DNA of 64,000 bases from Agapetus fuscipes (taxonomy: Eukaryota > Arthropoda > Insecta > Trichoptera > Glossosomatidae): positions 2,418,001-2,482,000 of the forward strand of contig OX637353.1 in NCBI GenBank assembly GCA_951799405.1, read 5' to 3'. A model generated the notes under the pieces. That model was given only the letters and a program-made list of their open reading frames with translations, searched no databases and had not been told where the DNA came from. Below are positions 42,570-55,263 of this stretch, in pieces. Position numbers and translations under genes: made by a program. Position 1 is the first letter of the stretch; each line of letters starts with the position of its first letter.

Positions 42570-43832
42570 TATTTTTGCCAGGCTTTATGCCAGGAAGAGG
42601 GTGTGTAGACCAGATCTTCACTCTCAGACAGATTGTTGAAAAACATCTGGCTGTGGGTCGGAAGGTCTACACGGCTTTTGTGGATCTCGAGAAGGCTTTT
42701 GACTCGGTGGACAGAGGTATGATGTGGAAAGTACTCCTAAAGTACGGTGTGAACGGCAAGCTTCTGAATGGGATTCACGCCATCTATGAAAATAGTTTGG
42801 CGTGTGTAAGAGTGGATGGTAAATGTAGCGAATGGTTTGATGTTTACAAGGGAGTACGACAGGGGTGTGTAATGAGTCCGTGGTTATTTAACATAATCAT
42901 GGACAATTGTATGAAAGAAGCAGAAATTTCTCATTATGGTGTGAAAGTGGGTGAGACGAAAGTTGGAGTTCTTCTCTATGCTGACGATGCCGTAGTGTTG
43001 GTTCATACAGCGGAGGAGCTCCAGATGATACTCACCAAAATGAATGATGTTTTTAGTAAGGACGGTTTTAAAGTGAATGCCAGTAAGACGAAAGTATAAG
43101 TGTTTGACAGGACTGAGGAATGCGAGGAAATTGAGATAAGACTGAATGAAACAAGAGTGGAGGTAGTGAAAGAATTTGACTATCTGGGAAGCAAGTTTGA
43201 GTCAAATGGGAAATTGACGAAATAATTGGAAAAGCGCGCTAGTAGAAGAAGAAGTGTAATGGGAACGATTGGAAGAATTGCAAGAAATAGGAAACTTACG
43301 AAGAATATGAGATTGGCGGTCCACAATGGCATATTGGTTCCGACATTGATGTATGGAAGTGAGGCGTGGACAGTTAATGAATGTGAGCTGAGTAAAGTAT
43401 GTACGGTTGAAATGGCTTACCTGAGAGCAATGGCAGGAAAAACACTGAATGATAGAGTACGTAATGATTGGGTGATGAATGAGTGTGGTATAAAAGAGAA
43501 TGTGAGAATGAAAGTACAAAAAAGTACGATGAGATGGTTCGGACATCTCGGAAGAATGGATGATGAACGATTAACGAAGAAAGTGCACAAAGGAAATGTC
43601 AGAGGAAAGCGCGGAAGGGGAAGGCCGAGGAAAGAATGGTTAGACCAAATAGGTGAGATTGCGAAAGAATGGAACCTGCAGAGTGAGAATAAGAGAAGAG
43701 TATGTATGAAAAAGGTGATGAATATTGAGGAAATGAAAGTGGTTTGTAAGGACAGAAAAAAGTGGAGGCGCATCTGCGGAGGTACCGGCCACCCCTAGTG
43801 GAACGGCGGCAGGATACAGTTACAGTTACATA
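42570..43832 (+). mobile_element. Family A LINE with reverse transcriptase, 5'-truncated
   Basis: The frame 42575-43099 encodes RT palm motifs: FMPGRGCVDQIF, AFVDLEKAFDSVDR (motif A Asp), VRQGCVMSPWLFN (motif B) and VLLYADDAVVL (motif C YADD). A TAA at 43097 and a second at 43223 interrupt the frame before the C-terminal domain (43226-43798). The tail is GGCGGCAGGATACAGTTACAG. Clade RTE-like by motif memory. The endonuclease part is absent. Confidence 0.88.
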
Positions 43833-45290
43833 TGAAAAAATGTAAGTATGGCCACAAACAAACAACTCACTCAAATCTAAAAAAGAAACAGTCGAGCTAT
43901 TGGACATAAAAGGAATTAAATTACAAGTCTGTTCATTTTTACTCCCTTAGATATACTATATTCACAAATGATTTTAAAAACACGTTTTCTTTATTAGTTA
44001 AGTTATGATACAAAACAAGGAAATCTGATTTCAATTATATATATTTTTTGCGCTATCCCTCAGAATCTTTTAATCATTATTTTGAACCTTTTTGGGTACG
44101 TCTACATAAGTTGAACTTAAGACACATTCGAACATAGATTTTGTAAGTGAAAAATATATCCAGCCATTTTAGAAATGTACCTGAAATTAAAAAAAACCTG
44201 AATATTGAGGCATAGTCCCAAGAGGCATTTATTGAAAATTGCTCTACTGAATCTGAGCAGATAAATTATCCCAACGTGTGGCATTACATTATCGATAAGT
44301 TGAGGTTGAACACGATGTTTGCTATTTATTCCCCAAAGCAATATTGCCACTGCTATCGCTGTTTAGGGGAAACCTGTAGAAGAAATTACATTATTTTTTA
44401 TTCGCAGTTCATTTAGTTATTTATTAAACTGAAATAATTGCTTGTCAACTACATAACTGTCAATATGTTTTCTTGCTGTTTCTATATTTTGTTTCGACAC
44501 CCAATAATTGCACATGCTCTTTCGTTTCATAATAATACCATGTTATTTCAAAATTTAGAAATAATAATATTAATTGTAATGCGCGCGCTCCATTTCAGAA
44601 AATAGTTAAACAACCGTTTTTTGGCCAGTTAACAGTGTGGTGACACTCTTAATATCATTGATCTCTTCCTAACTAACGAACGAAGATTTGTGTTGAGGGA
44701 CGTTGAAATGGATATAGTATCTACTTGCGTCAAAATAGTTTCGACTTCACTATATTAGGAATAAGTTAATGGTCACAATACTTTTAACTTTCATAGTAAG
44801 ATGAAATGCTGCCCTAAAAACAAGTACAGAATAGATTATACCTTCTAAGAAATATGAAAGTAAAAAATAAAAATTATTGTATGTACTTTCATTTAATGTT
44901 ATTTTATTTAATTCCGTGTGCGTGAGATTGGTCATGTACATGGTGTACATCAATGTGTGTAATTTTTTGTCTAATTTAATAATACCCAATAAATATCTTA
45001 ATCTTGTGTTATGTGAACGCCAAGATTTGAGTAGCAGCCGGGAGCTTACGCTGACACGAGAGAATCATATTATTTATAATCACGTGAATATTGTGTATTT
45101 CAGTGGTGATTCCTGAATAATGTAAGTCAATTTTATTTTAAAACAAGAAATAGTAATAGTTTAAGTTACGTAAAACTGCATTTTTTAACGTTTTATGTTT
45201 TGTTTAGCATTATTTTGTTTTTTTTTTGTGTAAATCACTTTATTCCGTGCTCACTTTCGTTTTGTATTGCGTATAGAGATGGAAAAAACG
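43833..45290. other. No gene seen
   Basis: AT-rich; short frames only. Confidence 0.5.
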
Positions 45291-45298
45291 GCTTAGTA

Positions 45299-45363
45299 AA
45301 AAAAACGAAAAAACGCCTACGCTTTTTAAAAAAAGCAGCTTAAAAAGCGTTTTTTCGTTTTTT
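45299..45363. repeat. Inverted repeat of AAAACGAAAAAACGC type
   Basis: AAAAAACGAAAAAACGC (45300-45316) is mirrored at 45347-45363 around a GCTTTTT/AAAAAGC centre. It follows TAGAGATGGAAAAAACGG, which resembles a hAT-type terminus. Confidence 0.8.
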
Positions 45364-45776
45364 GGGTTTATTGTAAATATAAAATTTAATTCATTTAGTA
45401 GTTTCAGTTTTTCCATATTTACTCAAAAACTATTGACATTATTGAAAATTTTTTGAGTATTAAACCTAAACAATGTATAGTTCCGTAAGTTAAAAGCAAA
45501 AAAAAAAAATCCAAAATACAGCACACACGAAAAAAAAGCTAAAAATGTAAAAAAAACGCGTTTTTTTAAATATTTTTTGTGGTGGCAATTCTTAAGTTAT
45601 ATATTTTGTTTAAGCTTTATAATTAAGAAAAAAAATTTATAAACATGCTTGATTTTTTTCATTACTGTAACTATTTTGCTAAGACCATAAAGTGTAAGAA
45701 ACAAAAACGGCAGATTTAGCTTTATAACACGCCATTAGCGTTTAAAAAAAGCAGTAGCAACTTTCGTTTTTCGTTT

Positions 45777-45834
45777 CGTTTTAAACGCAGCAAAGTTTTC
45801 GTTTCGAAACGAAAACTTTGCTGCGTTTAAAACG
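45777..45834. repeat. Perfect 58-bp palindrome
   Basis: Two 29-bp arms meet at 45805/45806 with no spacer (centre GTTTCGAAAC). All 29 pairs match. Confidence 0.97.
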
Positions 45835-46007
45835 TATTTTTACAATTTAGATTAACATTAACATATATAAAATTTAAACAATTGTAAAAATAGTCTAAAT
45901 ATTTTCCTTGGGTAAATATCGTTATTTAATGCAATTCAATGTATAATTTGGGTTTCTACTGATTTTTACAAAATATATAATAAGTTTAGTAGTTATATAA
46001 TAAGTAG

Positions 46008-46110
46008 TAGTCTTGCTTGAGAATTGGCGCTTTCTACAGCGACGACCAAGCTCGCAGAGGGCTCTTGAGGTGTGATACACACAAAAACAGCGCGCACCAA
46101 ATAAATCAGC
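46008..46110 (+). repeat. SINE-D body fragment
   Basis: GAGAATTGGCGCTTTCTACA, GCGACGACCAAGCTCGCAGA and GTGTGATACACACAAAAACA are the reverse complement of 8118-8220. Confidence 0.75.
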
Positions 46111-46413
46111 CTAATTAAATTTAATTTACATGCACTTAATTTACAAATATATATTATGGAACTATTTAAATTTTAAAGGATATGACTGGAATAAAAACTT
46201 TCATAATTTGATTTGTTTATAAGAGATAAGATTATTTCCAGATGATAATGGTATTGTTAAAAAAAAGTAAGAAGCAGGTAGTGTTGTGATTTATGCGCTA
46301 GAGGTCAAAAAGACGCATCTATCTTGTAAAAAAAGCTCGCGGGCCTTCTAGATGGTGGGCAACACTAAACCCACATGGGTGTGGGATAAACGTCATTAGT
46401 TCACAAGGCTCAT

Positions 46414-46997
46414 GGGGCATCCACACGCTTGCGGCAAACGCCTTGCGGCGCGTAGTCTTAGAGCTAGACGTATGATGGGGCGTCCACACGCTTGCCAACC
46501 ATTCACAAGTCAAGCGCACAGTGTGTCGTCTAGAACATGCTAGCTGGACAAAAATTTGTCTAATGGACTAATTTTGTCCAGCTAGCATGTTCTAGACGAC
46601 ACACTGTGCGCTTGCCTTGTAGCCAAGCGCACAGTGTGTCGTCTAGAACATGCTAGCTGGACAAAATGAGTCCATTAGACAAAATTTTGTCCAGCTAGCA
46701 TGTTCTAGACGACACACTGTGCGCTTGACTTGTGAATGGTTGGCAAGCGTGTGGACGCCCCATGAAACCTTACCTCGCAGAGACATTGTCAGGCTGGTAG
46801 TTTGCATCGAGTACATGATTTTTTCACAGATCTGCCTTTTCCTATCCTGGAGCGTGGATCTGTGAAAAAATCATGTACTCGATGCAAACTACCAGCCTGA
46901 CCATGTCTCTGCCAGGTAGTAGCTGAGGTAAGGTTTCATACGTCTAGCTCTTACACTACTAGCCGAACGGCGTTTGCCGCAAGCGTGTGGATGCCCC
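46414..46997. mobile_element. Nested foldback element cluster
   Basis: Outer arms 46414-46474 and 46937-46997 begin and end GGGGCATCCACACGCTTGCG. A central hairpin is 46765-46832 with 46856-46935. A second foldback (46475-46763, arms beginning GGGGCGTCCACACGCTTGCC) sits within the left arm, and itself holds two tandem hairpins with 43-bp arms (46511-46614 and 46624-46728). No coding capacity. Confidence 0.9.
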
Positions 46998-48749
46998 ATC
47001 AGTGTAGTATTTATTGCGGAAGTTCAAACTTAACATTATTTTAGATTGAAAAAAAAAAATAGGTCACCCAACTGCTAAGGGATCTCAAATTTCTAGTAGC
47101 AGTGCAATCCTTAGCCAAGTACGATACTTCCCTAACAAAGCAACGTGATCGCAACACGATGAACCCTAAAGATGACCTTGTCTAATTTTTTTTTTTATTG
47201 GAATCCACCAATCTGAGCGCTAGTGAAGCTCGAGGGAGTTTTTAATAAATAAGTTTGATGAATACGGAGTGAAACTTTTTATCATCTTTTTACAAATTTA
47301 AACCATACCTAATATTGAAATACAATCTTTTTGATAAAAATGATATGAGTATGAACAATCAAATTTGAAACATTCGTGTCAGAAATGACCGACAACATTG
47401 CCTTAAATTAGGGTTCTCCTGAAATAGTGCCTACATACTTACATAGTATCTTGATGTTTAAATATCAGAGGTGTGGGTGTTGCCTTCTCATAAATAACTA
47501 AGCCAACAAACATCTAGATTCTGTTCTCTCGAATGTAAGAAAAAACGGCAACTTGCATACAAGTTGTGTATGCGTAGAACGTGAAAGTGCTGACCCGAAT
47601 GTGATGAAATTATCCAAGTGTTTATCCAGTGAGGTTTGCTTTTTGTTGTGGCAATAAATTTAAACTTTTGATTGGTAACACTCCTAATACGGAATTTAAC
47701 AGTAATTCCAAATTTCAATCGCTTGATGTAAATACGAGCAACTCCAAATTTCAATATTTCTCCATGATAAAGCAAGAGTACTTAGGTACCTTTTAATAAA
47801 AAAATGTCTTTTTTCATTGAATAAGTATCCGAAATCCTGCAATTTTAAAATAAACTATGGATCTTCTATGTATCTTGTCATGGATAATTTTGATTTTTTT
47901 TAAATATTGACTGCAAAATGATAACAAACATTTCTTGTGTAATTGTAAACCAATAAGTTTTCCAAATATGTCCACTAGCTAAAAAAAAATATGCCAATTC
48001 CACAATCAGATTTTTTTCAATTCAATGGGTAAAGAATTTTTTTTTTTTTTTTTTCATGTGTAAAGAAACTTAAATCAAGTGCCTAAAAAACTTGAATTCA
48101 TGAAGTATGTGATGCCTGGATGACTCTAATTTAAAACTAATACTTTAAATTTAAAATAAAGTGCTAGTTTGACGCTTAGAATTTTTTGTAATCCGACTCA
48201 ACACAAAAAGGCGACTACGCAAAGAAAAATCTATGAAAATTGGTCTTCATAGGTTTAGCATTTATGTTTTTAATTTTTAATTAATGCTTTTCAAAGCCAG
48301 AAAAAATCTCGATAGAAAAACTATCACTTTTAATCTAAAGCACTTGGTTCTAAAAAACTGTCTGAAATTTAGCAGTGGGCGTAAAGATTGATTAAAAACA
48401 TTAAACATTTTTTTCTTTTATTGCTTAATTGATTTTGTGCCCAGAGAATTAGCATTTTATTGAGAATGTAATCTATTATGTGAATCTTTATTTCTTTATT
48501 TAGTTTGCGCCCACGTACCTACTTCTTTAATTTTATTTATTTAAGCATTTTTAATTTCACATCAAGACAATTTACATTGAAATATCGTTTGACGGATTGT
48601 AAATTTTGATAATCATCTGCTATTATAAAAGGCTAGAAGTGTTCGTCAAACATTTTTGAATATTTAATTTCATTATTAGTGTAAATTTATTTTTGATTTC
48701 CAGTACTTACGTTTCACTGATTAGATCCAATAGTATCTAGATGGGTGTG
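46998..48749. other. No gene seen
   Basis: AT-rich; T-run at 48037-48054. No recognisable frame. Confidence 0.5.
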
Positions 48750-48905
48750 CCGTGTGTGGCTGTCAAAGCGAGCTGCGCTTTCGCCCATGCACGAATGTGT
48801 AAACTTAGCACTTATTTGCTTGTGTATGGCTATGTGTGTGTGCATGTAATGGGAACCTCAAATGTTTCAATATTTCTGCAACTAACATTATATTTGATTT
48901 TAGAT
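48750..48905 (+). repeat. Diverged family B-like tail
   Basis: AACCTCAAATGTTTCAATAT and TTCTGCAACTAACATTATAT keep the order of the family B 3' end; identity is low. Confidence 0.35.
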
Positions 48906-49024
48906 TGAGGCCACAAAATAGAGGGATTCTTTACCGAGAAATAAAGAAAGCGGTTGTATTGAATTTAAGAATATATTACATTTGACTTAAAAAATATGCT
49001 TGCAGATAATATATGTAAGGCAAA

Positions 49025-49199
49025 AGAAGACGAGGAAGTATTAGAAAGGAATCTCTCGAGAAAATGATGAAATATGCTTTAAAGGAGGAAATGTATGCAA
49101 ATAAATAAAGTTAAAGGAATTAATAGAGGTATGCCAGGGTGGAATGAAGTGGAGACAACTGCCCCTAGCAGAATGGAGGCAGAGCCACAGTTACAGTGA
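49025..49199 (+). repeat. Decayed family A LINE 3' end
   Basis: GTATGCCAGGGTGGAATGAA, GTGGAGACAACTGCCCCTAG and GGAGGCAGAGCCACAGTTAC match the end of family A with frameshifts. Confidence 0.65.
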
Positions 49200-49587
49200 C
49201 TTGAAGTGATTTGTTAACGTCAGTTTCTGTAGATCCTTTTCCGCGACAAGTGAAAGTCGAACCCGGGCTTCTGGTTTTGGAGACATCTCATTGGTAAGCT
49301 AATTAATGCGGTCGCTATCGTACCGAATATTGTCCCACTGGTGTAATATTCATACAAGTACATCTCCCATAACTATAGCCATATCTCGCGCATTGATTGC
49401 CTTTCTTTGCGTTTCTTGAAATCCTGCCCAACAGCGGAGCCAAGCGTTGCCAAATTTTCATTGATAAAGCAAAACTAGAATCATTTATTTAATGATGCTG
49501 TTTTGTGGCAATTATTCATTTACAATATTGGGTTACACATTCAGTGATCTCTCACCTTTCAATCTAATATTTATGCATTTCTTTATT

Positions 49588-49928
49588 TTTTTTTTTTTTT
49601 TTTTTTTTTTTTGAGAAAATCCTGTGCGGGAGACTCCCTAGATTCTGAAGACTCTAGGGGTCTATGACACTTGTTGTAGTGCCGCAGAGGTGTACGAGCT
49701 TGGTCGTCGCTACAAAGCGCCAATACTCAAGCAAGACCCAGTTGCTGTAAGGCTGGATGGACCCTTGGTGACCGGTCATTGGTAAAGGCTTATGAATTCT
49801 TCAACCCAGCGAAGAGCACATTCGAAATATTAATGGTATTTTTGTGTGCTCCGCCGGGATCCGAATCCACAACCTTCCAAATATTTACGAGTCCGAAGTG
49901 TTGCCACAACGGACTACGGACCGGTCCG
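49588..49928 (-). mobile_element. SINE-D, full-length-like, with T-run at 49588-49611
   Basis: The minus-strand head at 49928-49845 is tRNA-like (GGACCGGTCCGTAGTCC; B box weakened to GGATTCGGATCCC). The body holds CTTGGTCGTCGCTACAAAGC and GCAAGACCCAGTTGCTGTAA. The T-run on the + strand corresponds to a 3' A-tail. Confidence 0.8.
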
Positions 49929-49999
49929 AGATTCAAAGTCCTTTTATTTCAAAGCAATCTTACAAAATTCAAGTTTCTTCACAACGTAAACGTCACACT

Positions 50000-51785
50000 T
50001 TTATGCTACTGAGGTCCTAAGCAACAAATACAAATATTTGTTTGCCGTTTCCTCAGCAACCCGGCCGTGAGAAGTGACATGTTTTGTTTACGATACATGT
50101 TCCTAGTCTATTGTCCTAATTAAAAAAAAAAGGGAAATGTTTCTCAAAAGAATGCAATTCCCGCACATTTGTAATGTAAAAGTAATAATGAATCTATCGA
50201 AATGTTGTTTGACAATAAGTTTTTCTCTACGCACTATCAGATAGCTAGGTAATCGATGAGAAATTGTTGATCCCTTGTTGGGGTAGCGCGCTTATAAACG
50301 TTTAGCCGGCTCGTAGAGGGGTATGGGACGAAAAACTGCTCAGTGCGCCGTCGCGGACCAGTGCACGGTGGCTGGCGTAAAAGAAGGTCGCGTGTGGGTT
50401 TCTGGCCACCCCTAGTGGGTTAGAGGTAAAGGAAGCACAACAGGGCGGCTGTAAACAACAACCGGGAAAATGTGATACTGATAGAACTAACGAAGTGTGA
50501 GTGAATGCGGTCCAAAACAGCGAGGTGTACGCGTGTGTGTGGAACGTTGTATCATTGCATTCAAAATCGCTTGAAATTCGATTTTCATTAAATGCCAACA
50601 TCTTAAGTTAAAAAGTTCCGAGTTTTAATAAATATTTTTGACGATAGTATATATTTCACCTTGAATCGATTGTAAATTTTTTCCATAAATTATAATAAAA
50701 TCATAAATAATTATTTTTATAATATGCTTCATAACTGTATTAAGGCTTATTATAATATTAGCCATTCCTAATATACAATGAAATTGAGATACATTAGATT
50801 CCTTACTCGAAAATTAGTGAATTTGTACCGCGAAATATAATATTTTTAAATACGAAAGTGTCAATAAATAATTTTAATTATAAGAATAATTAATGTGATC
50901 AGTTGAAACGAAAAGTTAATAAATTCCATAACTAATTTGATAGTTAAGTACAATTTAATGAAAATAATCAAACCTTAATTGTAATCAGCTATTGCTCGTG
51001 ATAACAAAAAATAAATTTTAAAAGCAAATTCTGATAACTTGATGTATAAAAGAAGTTATAAATTATTTTAAACAATTTTAATACAATTTATTTATAAATA
51101 GTCAAATTATCCAAAATTTCATTAATTTTTATATTGTACTTTATTATTTTTTAAAAGTATATCTTCTTGTCCACATTGTCTGTTGTAGGAAACACCCTCA
51201 ACTTTCGTACGATCGTAGTAGTAACGATAATAATATTACTGTGGAGCTTAACCCCTCTACACCACTGGCTCTCAATATTCGGTTCCACAAGTTCCACAAA
51301 AAAAATTAGAACACAAAATAAAATGTACCTAATGACGTGAACATTGCTCACAAAACCGGTTGTGCAATAGTATATCTTTGAAATACAAATTTCTTTCGTT
51401 TTTTTGTAATTATTTAAAAGTAAAGGGTTACATAGTCAATACCTCGTCAATTAATGCCATAAAAAATCTTTCAATATATTTAAGTTCACATTTAGTAGAT
51501 TAAAACGAGAAAAAATAGAGTATGGATACAAAATAATTAAATCACTTTCCCCACCGATAATTTTTATAATGTCTTTATGATTCGCTTTTGTTTTGGAGAA
51601 ACTTGTATGTATAATTTACGTTTTAAATGACAAAAACACTACACGACTCTGTCCCTTACATGTTTAAATAGTTATTTACGGCCGCGTTAAGGGAAATCAT
51701 TAAGTGTTAATAAAAATGAACAGTTTACGTCTTATAGTCATTTTGTTTAGTTCATCGTAATCTTTCAGAAATTTATTAGGGCATA
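50000..51785. other. No gene seen
   Basis: 50285-50540 is GC-richer and holds TTTCTGGCCACCCCTAGTGG, reminiscent of the family A terminus, but no coding match. The rest is strongly AT-rich. Confidence 0.4.
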
Positions 51786-52020
51786 GTGAAAAATTCTTAT
51801 CTGACTTTGGATTGTACAGATTGGGAGCCCTTGCTCTCCCCTCGTGAGCCCCATCTGACTTCGCCCTTCTCCGCGCCTTTTCGTGAGATATCGACCGGGT
51901 TTCCGCCTTTTCCCTCCCCCCCTCCCCCGCCCCAGTCCTCCTACAGGCGCTCTACCCTTCTGTGTTTGTTATTTGTTGACGTTCCCGTTCCCTCCGTTTC
52001 TACAGACAGCGCCGCGTAGT
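51786..52020. other. Pyrimidine-rich, GC-rich patch of unknown nature
   Basis: CCCTCCCCCCCTCCCCCGCC lies in an island much richer in C than its surroundings. A 77-codon frame crosses it but shows no known domain. It may be a 5' UTR or promoter piece of an unseen gene, or low-complexity DNA. Confidence 0.2.
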
Positions 52021-52849
52021 AAACATTAGACGCGTCATAACAAATGCGGCTTTCCTGCTAGATGTCAATATGAAGATGTTACCGCATCGGATCACATTGC
52101 ACTGTTTTTTCTTATTCTGAATTTTTAGGTATAAAAAAACACACTTTTATGACTTTCCCAATAGTAGGACTTATATGAATAGCCCCTGAGCTCGTAGAGA
52201 GCCAAGTGTGATTTACACAAAAACGACGCTCTTAAATCATTATCATCTGTGCCTAGAGGAAATGCTGTTTTTTTTTAATATGATTCGTCAAATATGCATT
52301 TTTAATACATTTAACTTTCAGAATGTCATTTTGACAATTTAGTCATTTTTTCTTTGTGGGTATCCTAACAAATATCGTTTAGACCGTTTGTCCTCTATTA
52401 TTATTTCAAATTTGTATTTAAATGTTTTATGTCATCTTGGATAAATCAGTTTTATCTTACAATCAGTTCGCCATATTGTATTATCTCTTCGAGTGCTCCT
52501 TATCAAGCTATTCTTATACTAACCTACTTTTACATGTACCTAGCTGAAGGACTAACGACACACTAAAGATTTATTTATAAAATTGCCATCAGAAGTATTT
52601 GAGGTCGTACTTACTTACCCATTTGTTGTTCATCATAATATTATTTTCTTCTAAAAAGAAATACTCACAAGGCACAATGCAACCATATTTCATTTACTCA
52701 TTTCACTCACTTTTATGTTTCACAACTCTACAATATGTCGTTGAACCTTATATATTTACTATATAGTTATGTAATGCACCGATTTATTTATTCAAATCAT
52801 ATCTTGGATTGTTGAAACAAAAAAAATGGCCGCCTACCCTTGCTGTAAA
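52021..52849. other. No gene seen
   Basis: AT-rich intergenic DNA. Confidence 0.5.
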
Positions 52850-52990
52850 ACCGACGTGGCATTGGTATGGCAAATGCCAATGCAATCCAGGTTTCAGCGA
52901 AAGGTGGCAGGAGTTGCAAGTTTATGTTCATGTGAGGTTTGTTTTATTTATTATGTACACTTATTATTTTGTTATACACGGATATGTTGT
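52850..52990 (+). repeat. Diverged family B UTR
   Basis: GACGTGGCATTGGTATGGCA, CCAGGTTTCAGCGAAAGGTG and GGAGTTGCAAGTTTATGTTC. Confidence 0.6.
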
Positions 52991-54249
52991 ACGTATAAGG
53001 GGTTTAGATTTTAATTTTTCGTTTGTAACGCTTATGTAGGTAATTAATGTAATGCCATTGGCCAGACTTTCAGTGCTAGGTTTGCGTGACATGTCGCTCT
53101 CGCTGTCGGTCGGATAATGTAAGAAAACCTTTAATGTTGAACTTATATTAAAAGTTACATATGGCGTAGTTGTGATCCTGCAGATAATACTACATTCTTA
53201 ATAGTTTCTAAATGAAAAGTAGATTCTGTAAGGATCAAAATTATAAATGTTGGTCGGCTTAAATACCTAAATAAAACAACCAATAAATAACACAGGCCTA
53301 CATTTATTTATTTATGAAAAAGTGTTTCAGGTCTGATAGGTGTATTATAATAATTGGGTATGCTGATCACGAATCTATGCTTAGTTTTTTTGCAGCACGT
53401 CAGATTTTCAAGAAAAGTGTGTAAAGTGATATAACTCACAATCCTACAGCCATATAATATAAGATGATTAACTATGATCGAAATTCAAACTCACCTATTT
53501 CTATAGACTATTCCCGTTGACTTCTGTCAACGGGAGCCACACACTTTTTGATGATTGAAATCATTGTATTCGGATCCATTCAGTACGTAGTTACAAACAG
53601 CATGCTGCATGACAATCTTGTCAACTCAATGTGGAAGGCCTTTTGACGTAGGTTTCATTTATGAATTGAACTAGACAAAATTTTGACGTCACAAGGCTGG
53701 GTTGGTAGAGAAAACGCAAAGTAATATTTTTTTTATTAGTTACTAAGGACCAGAGCCCATACAAATGTGGCGTTTGCCCGCCGATAAAAAGGTTCCAAAT
53801 TAAAATTTGTACTGAGGGGTTCTATTATAAAGTACCTAGTTGATGTAAGAATTTCGTGTTATTAACTGAAACCAAAAATTTACATACAAAACGTTTTTTT
53901 TACAAAAAATAAAAAGATTTGTGGTGATAATATATCATTTTTACAAAGAAATAGCATAATTTGAACCAGTTTTGAAATTACATTTTCATGGTAGTTTTTT
54001 TTCGAAGTTTCATGCCCAGTTTCTGAAAACTTGGCGCCCGGCAACATTGATTTTATAATCAAGACTTATGGACTAGCGTGCCAACATCCAACAACCTTCT
54101 ATGAAATGAATTTTCTCAACAACATTAAAATAAAGAAAAATACCAGTGAAGTAATTTACTGAGAAAATTAATCTTAATACTTCTAATGTTTTTTTTCAGC
54201 CTGCTTAAACAAAAAATACTTAACATTTCCCTTTAAAAATTTAAAATAT
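52991..54249. other. No gene seen
   Basis: Contains a perfect short hairpin at 53513-53534 (CCCGTTGAC, TTCT, GTCAACGGG). CATCCTACAGCCATA-type sequence near 53440 also occurs near 16335 in P450 intron 1. Confidence 0.5.
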
Positions 54250-54312
54250 ATATACAGGAATGTGTAAGCGCGAAATTACATGGGTGCACTTGCATGGAGC
54301 CTGAAATATTTT
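54250..54312 (+). repeat. Family B tail fragment
   Basis: GAATGTGTAAGCGCGAAATT matches the family B UTR; the rest is diverged. Confidence 0.4.
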
Positions 54313-54454
54313 TCAGTATCTCGGCAATTTGTCAATAAGTACTATGAATTAACAAATTTCTTCATAAACTTTGACGGCACTCTTGAGTAATCAATAACAG
54401 ATTCAAACTTGAGTGAAAACAGGAGCGATCATTCCATTTGTGCGACAGTAGGTA

Positions 54455-54715
54455 AAACGCAACTAAGCTACACATATAGTGTAACTTCTTGCCTGCGGTA
54501 TCACCGAAGGGGTCGCATGTGGCGATTTGGGACCTATTTATTTTTACGGGTAAGGGGGCCGGCCTCACTCCAACCACTTTCAGTTGAAGTGGGAGTTTCC
54601 CAGCTCCCGGGGGGACTGGTTCTCATTTCTTGTGAAGGCTGAGTAAACCTTGAGATCGAACCCTTGCTCTCGGCATGGAATGCAAGCATTCTACCAATTG
54701 AGCTATCAACCTTTT
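54455..54715 (-). mobile_element. SINE-C, abutting SINE-D
   Basis: Inverted: GCAACTAAGCTACACATATA, CACCGAAGGGGTCGCATGTG, then the head GAGATCGAACCCTTGC to CCAATTGAGCTATCAACC. An internal deletion before the B box removes the FTCGGTGTTTATT-equivalent part seen in other copies. Confidence 0.8.
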
Positions 54716-54950
54716 TTACGAGCTTGGTCGTCGTCGCTACAAAGCACCAATTCTCAAGCAAGACCCAGTTACTGTATGGCTGGATGGACCTTTGGTGACC
54801 GGTCATTGGTAAAGGTTTATGTATTTTTCAACCCAGCGAAGAGCAAATTTGAAAACATAAATGGTATATTTTTTGTGCTCCGCCGGGATTCGAACCCACA
54901 ACCTTCCATTCAGAGTCAGCAGTTTTACCATTTAACTACGGACCGGTCAA
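54716..54950 (-). mobile_element. SINE-D
   Basis: Body CGAGCTTGGTCGTCGTCGCT (one extra CGT unit), CAAGCAAGACCCAGTTACTG, then the tRNA-like head with B box (CGGGATTCGAACCC) to CTACGGACCGGTC. Confidence 0.82.
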
Positions 54951-55263
54951 GTGCGGTAAAGCATTTAAATAAGCATTGAGATCTAAAATTTAAAAATTTG
55001 GATTGATTTATATTGTTTTTTGATTTATATTGTCTTTTTTAACTCAAGAGAAAAATTATATTTACATATTCCCACGCCTAAATCCCCAAGATTTACGTTC
55101 CTTAGTGGGATGCCGACAGTTGCAGTTGGGTAGCAGTTGCAGTAGGGGACTAGGGGCGTGTATCCCATATAGGCACATGCGCCCAATAGGTAGGCAATGT
55201 ATGGTAAAACACTCATTAAGCTTGATATAGAGATTTAAAATTCAAAATAAAAGCACTTCAGGC

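Noticed and set aside
51786..52019. 77-codon proline-rich frame as a gene
   Set aside because: It follows from a C/T-rich stretch; no start context or homology visible.
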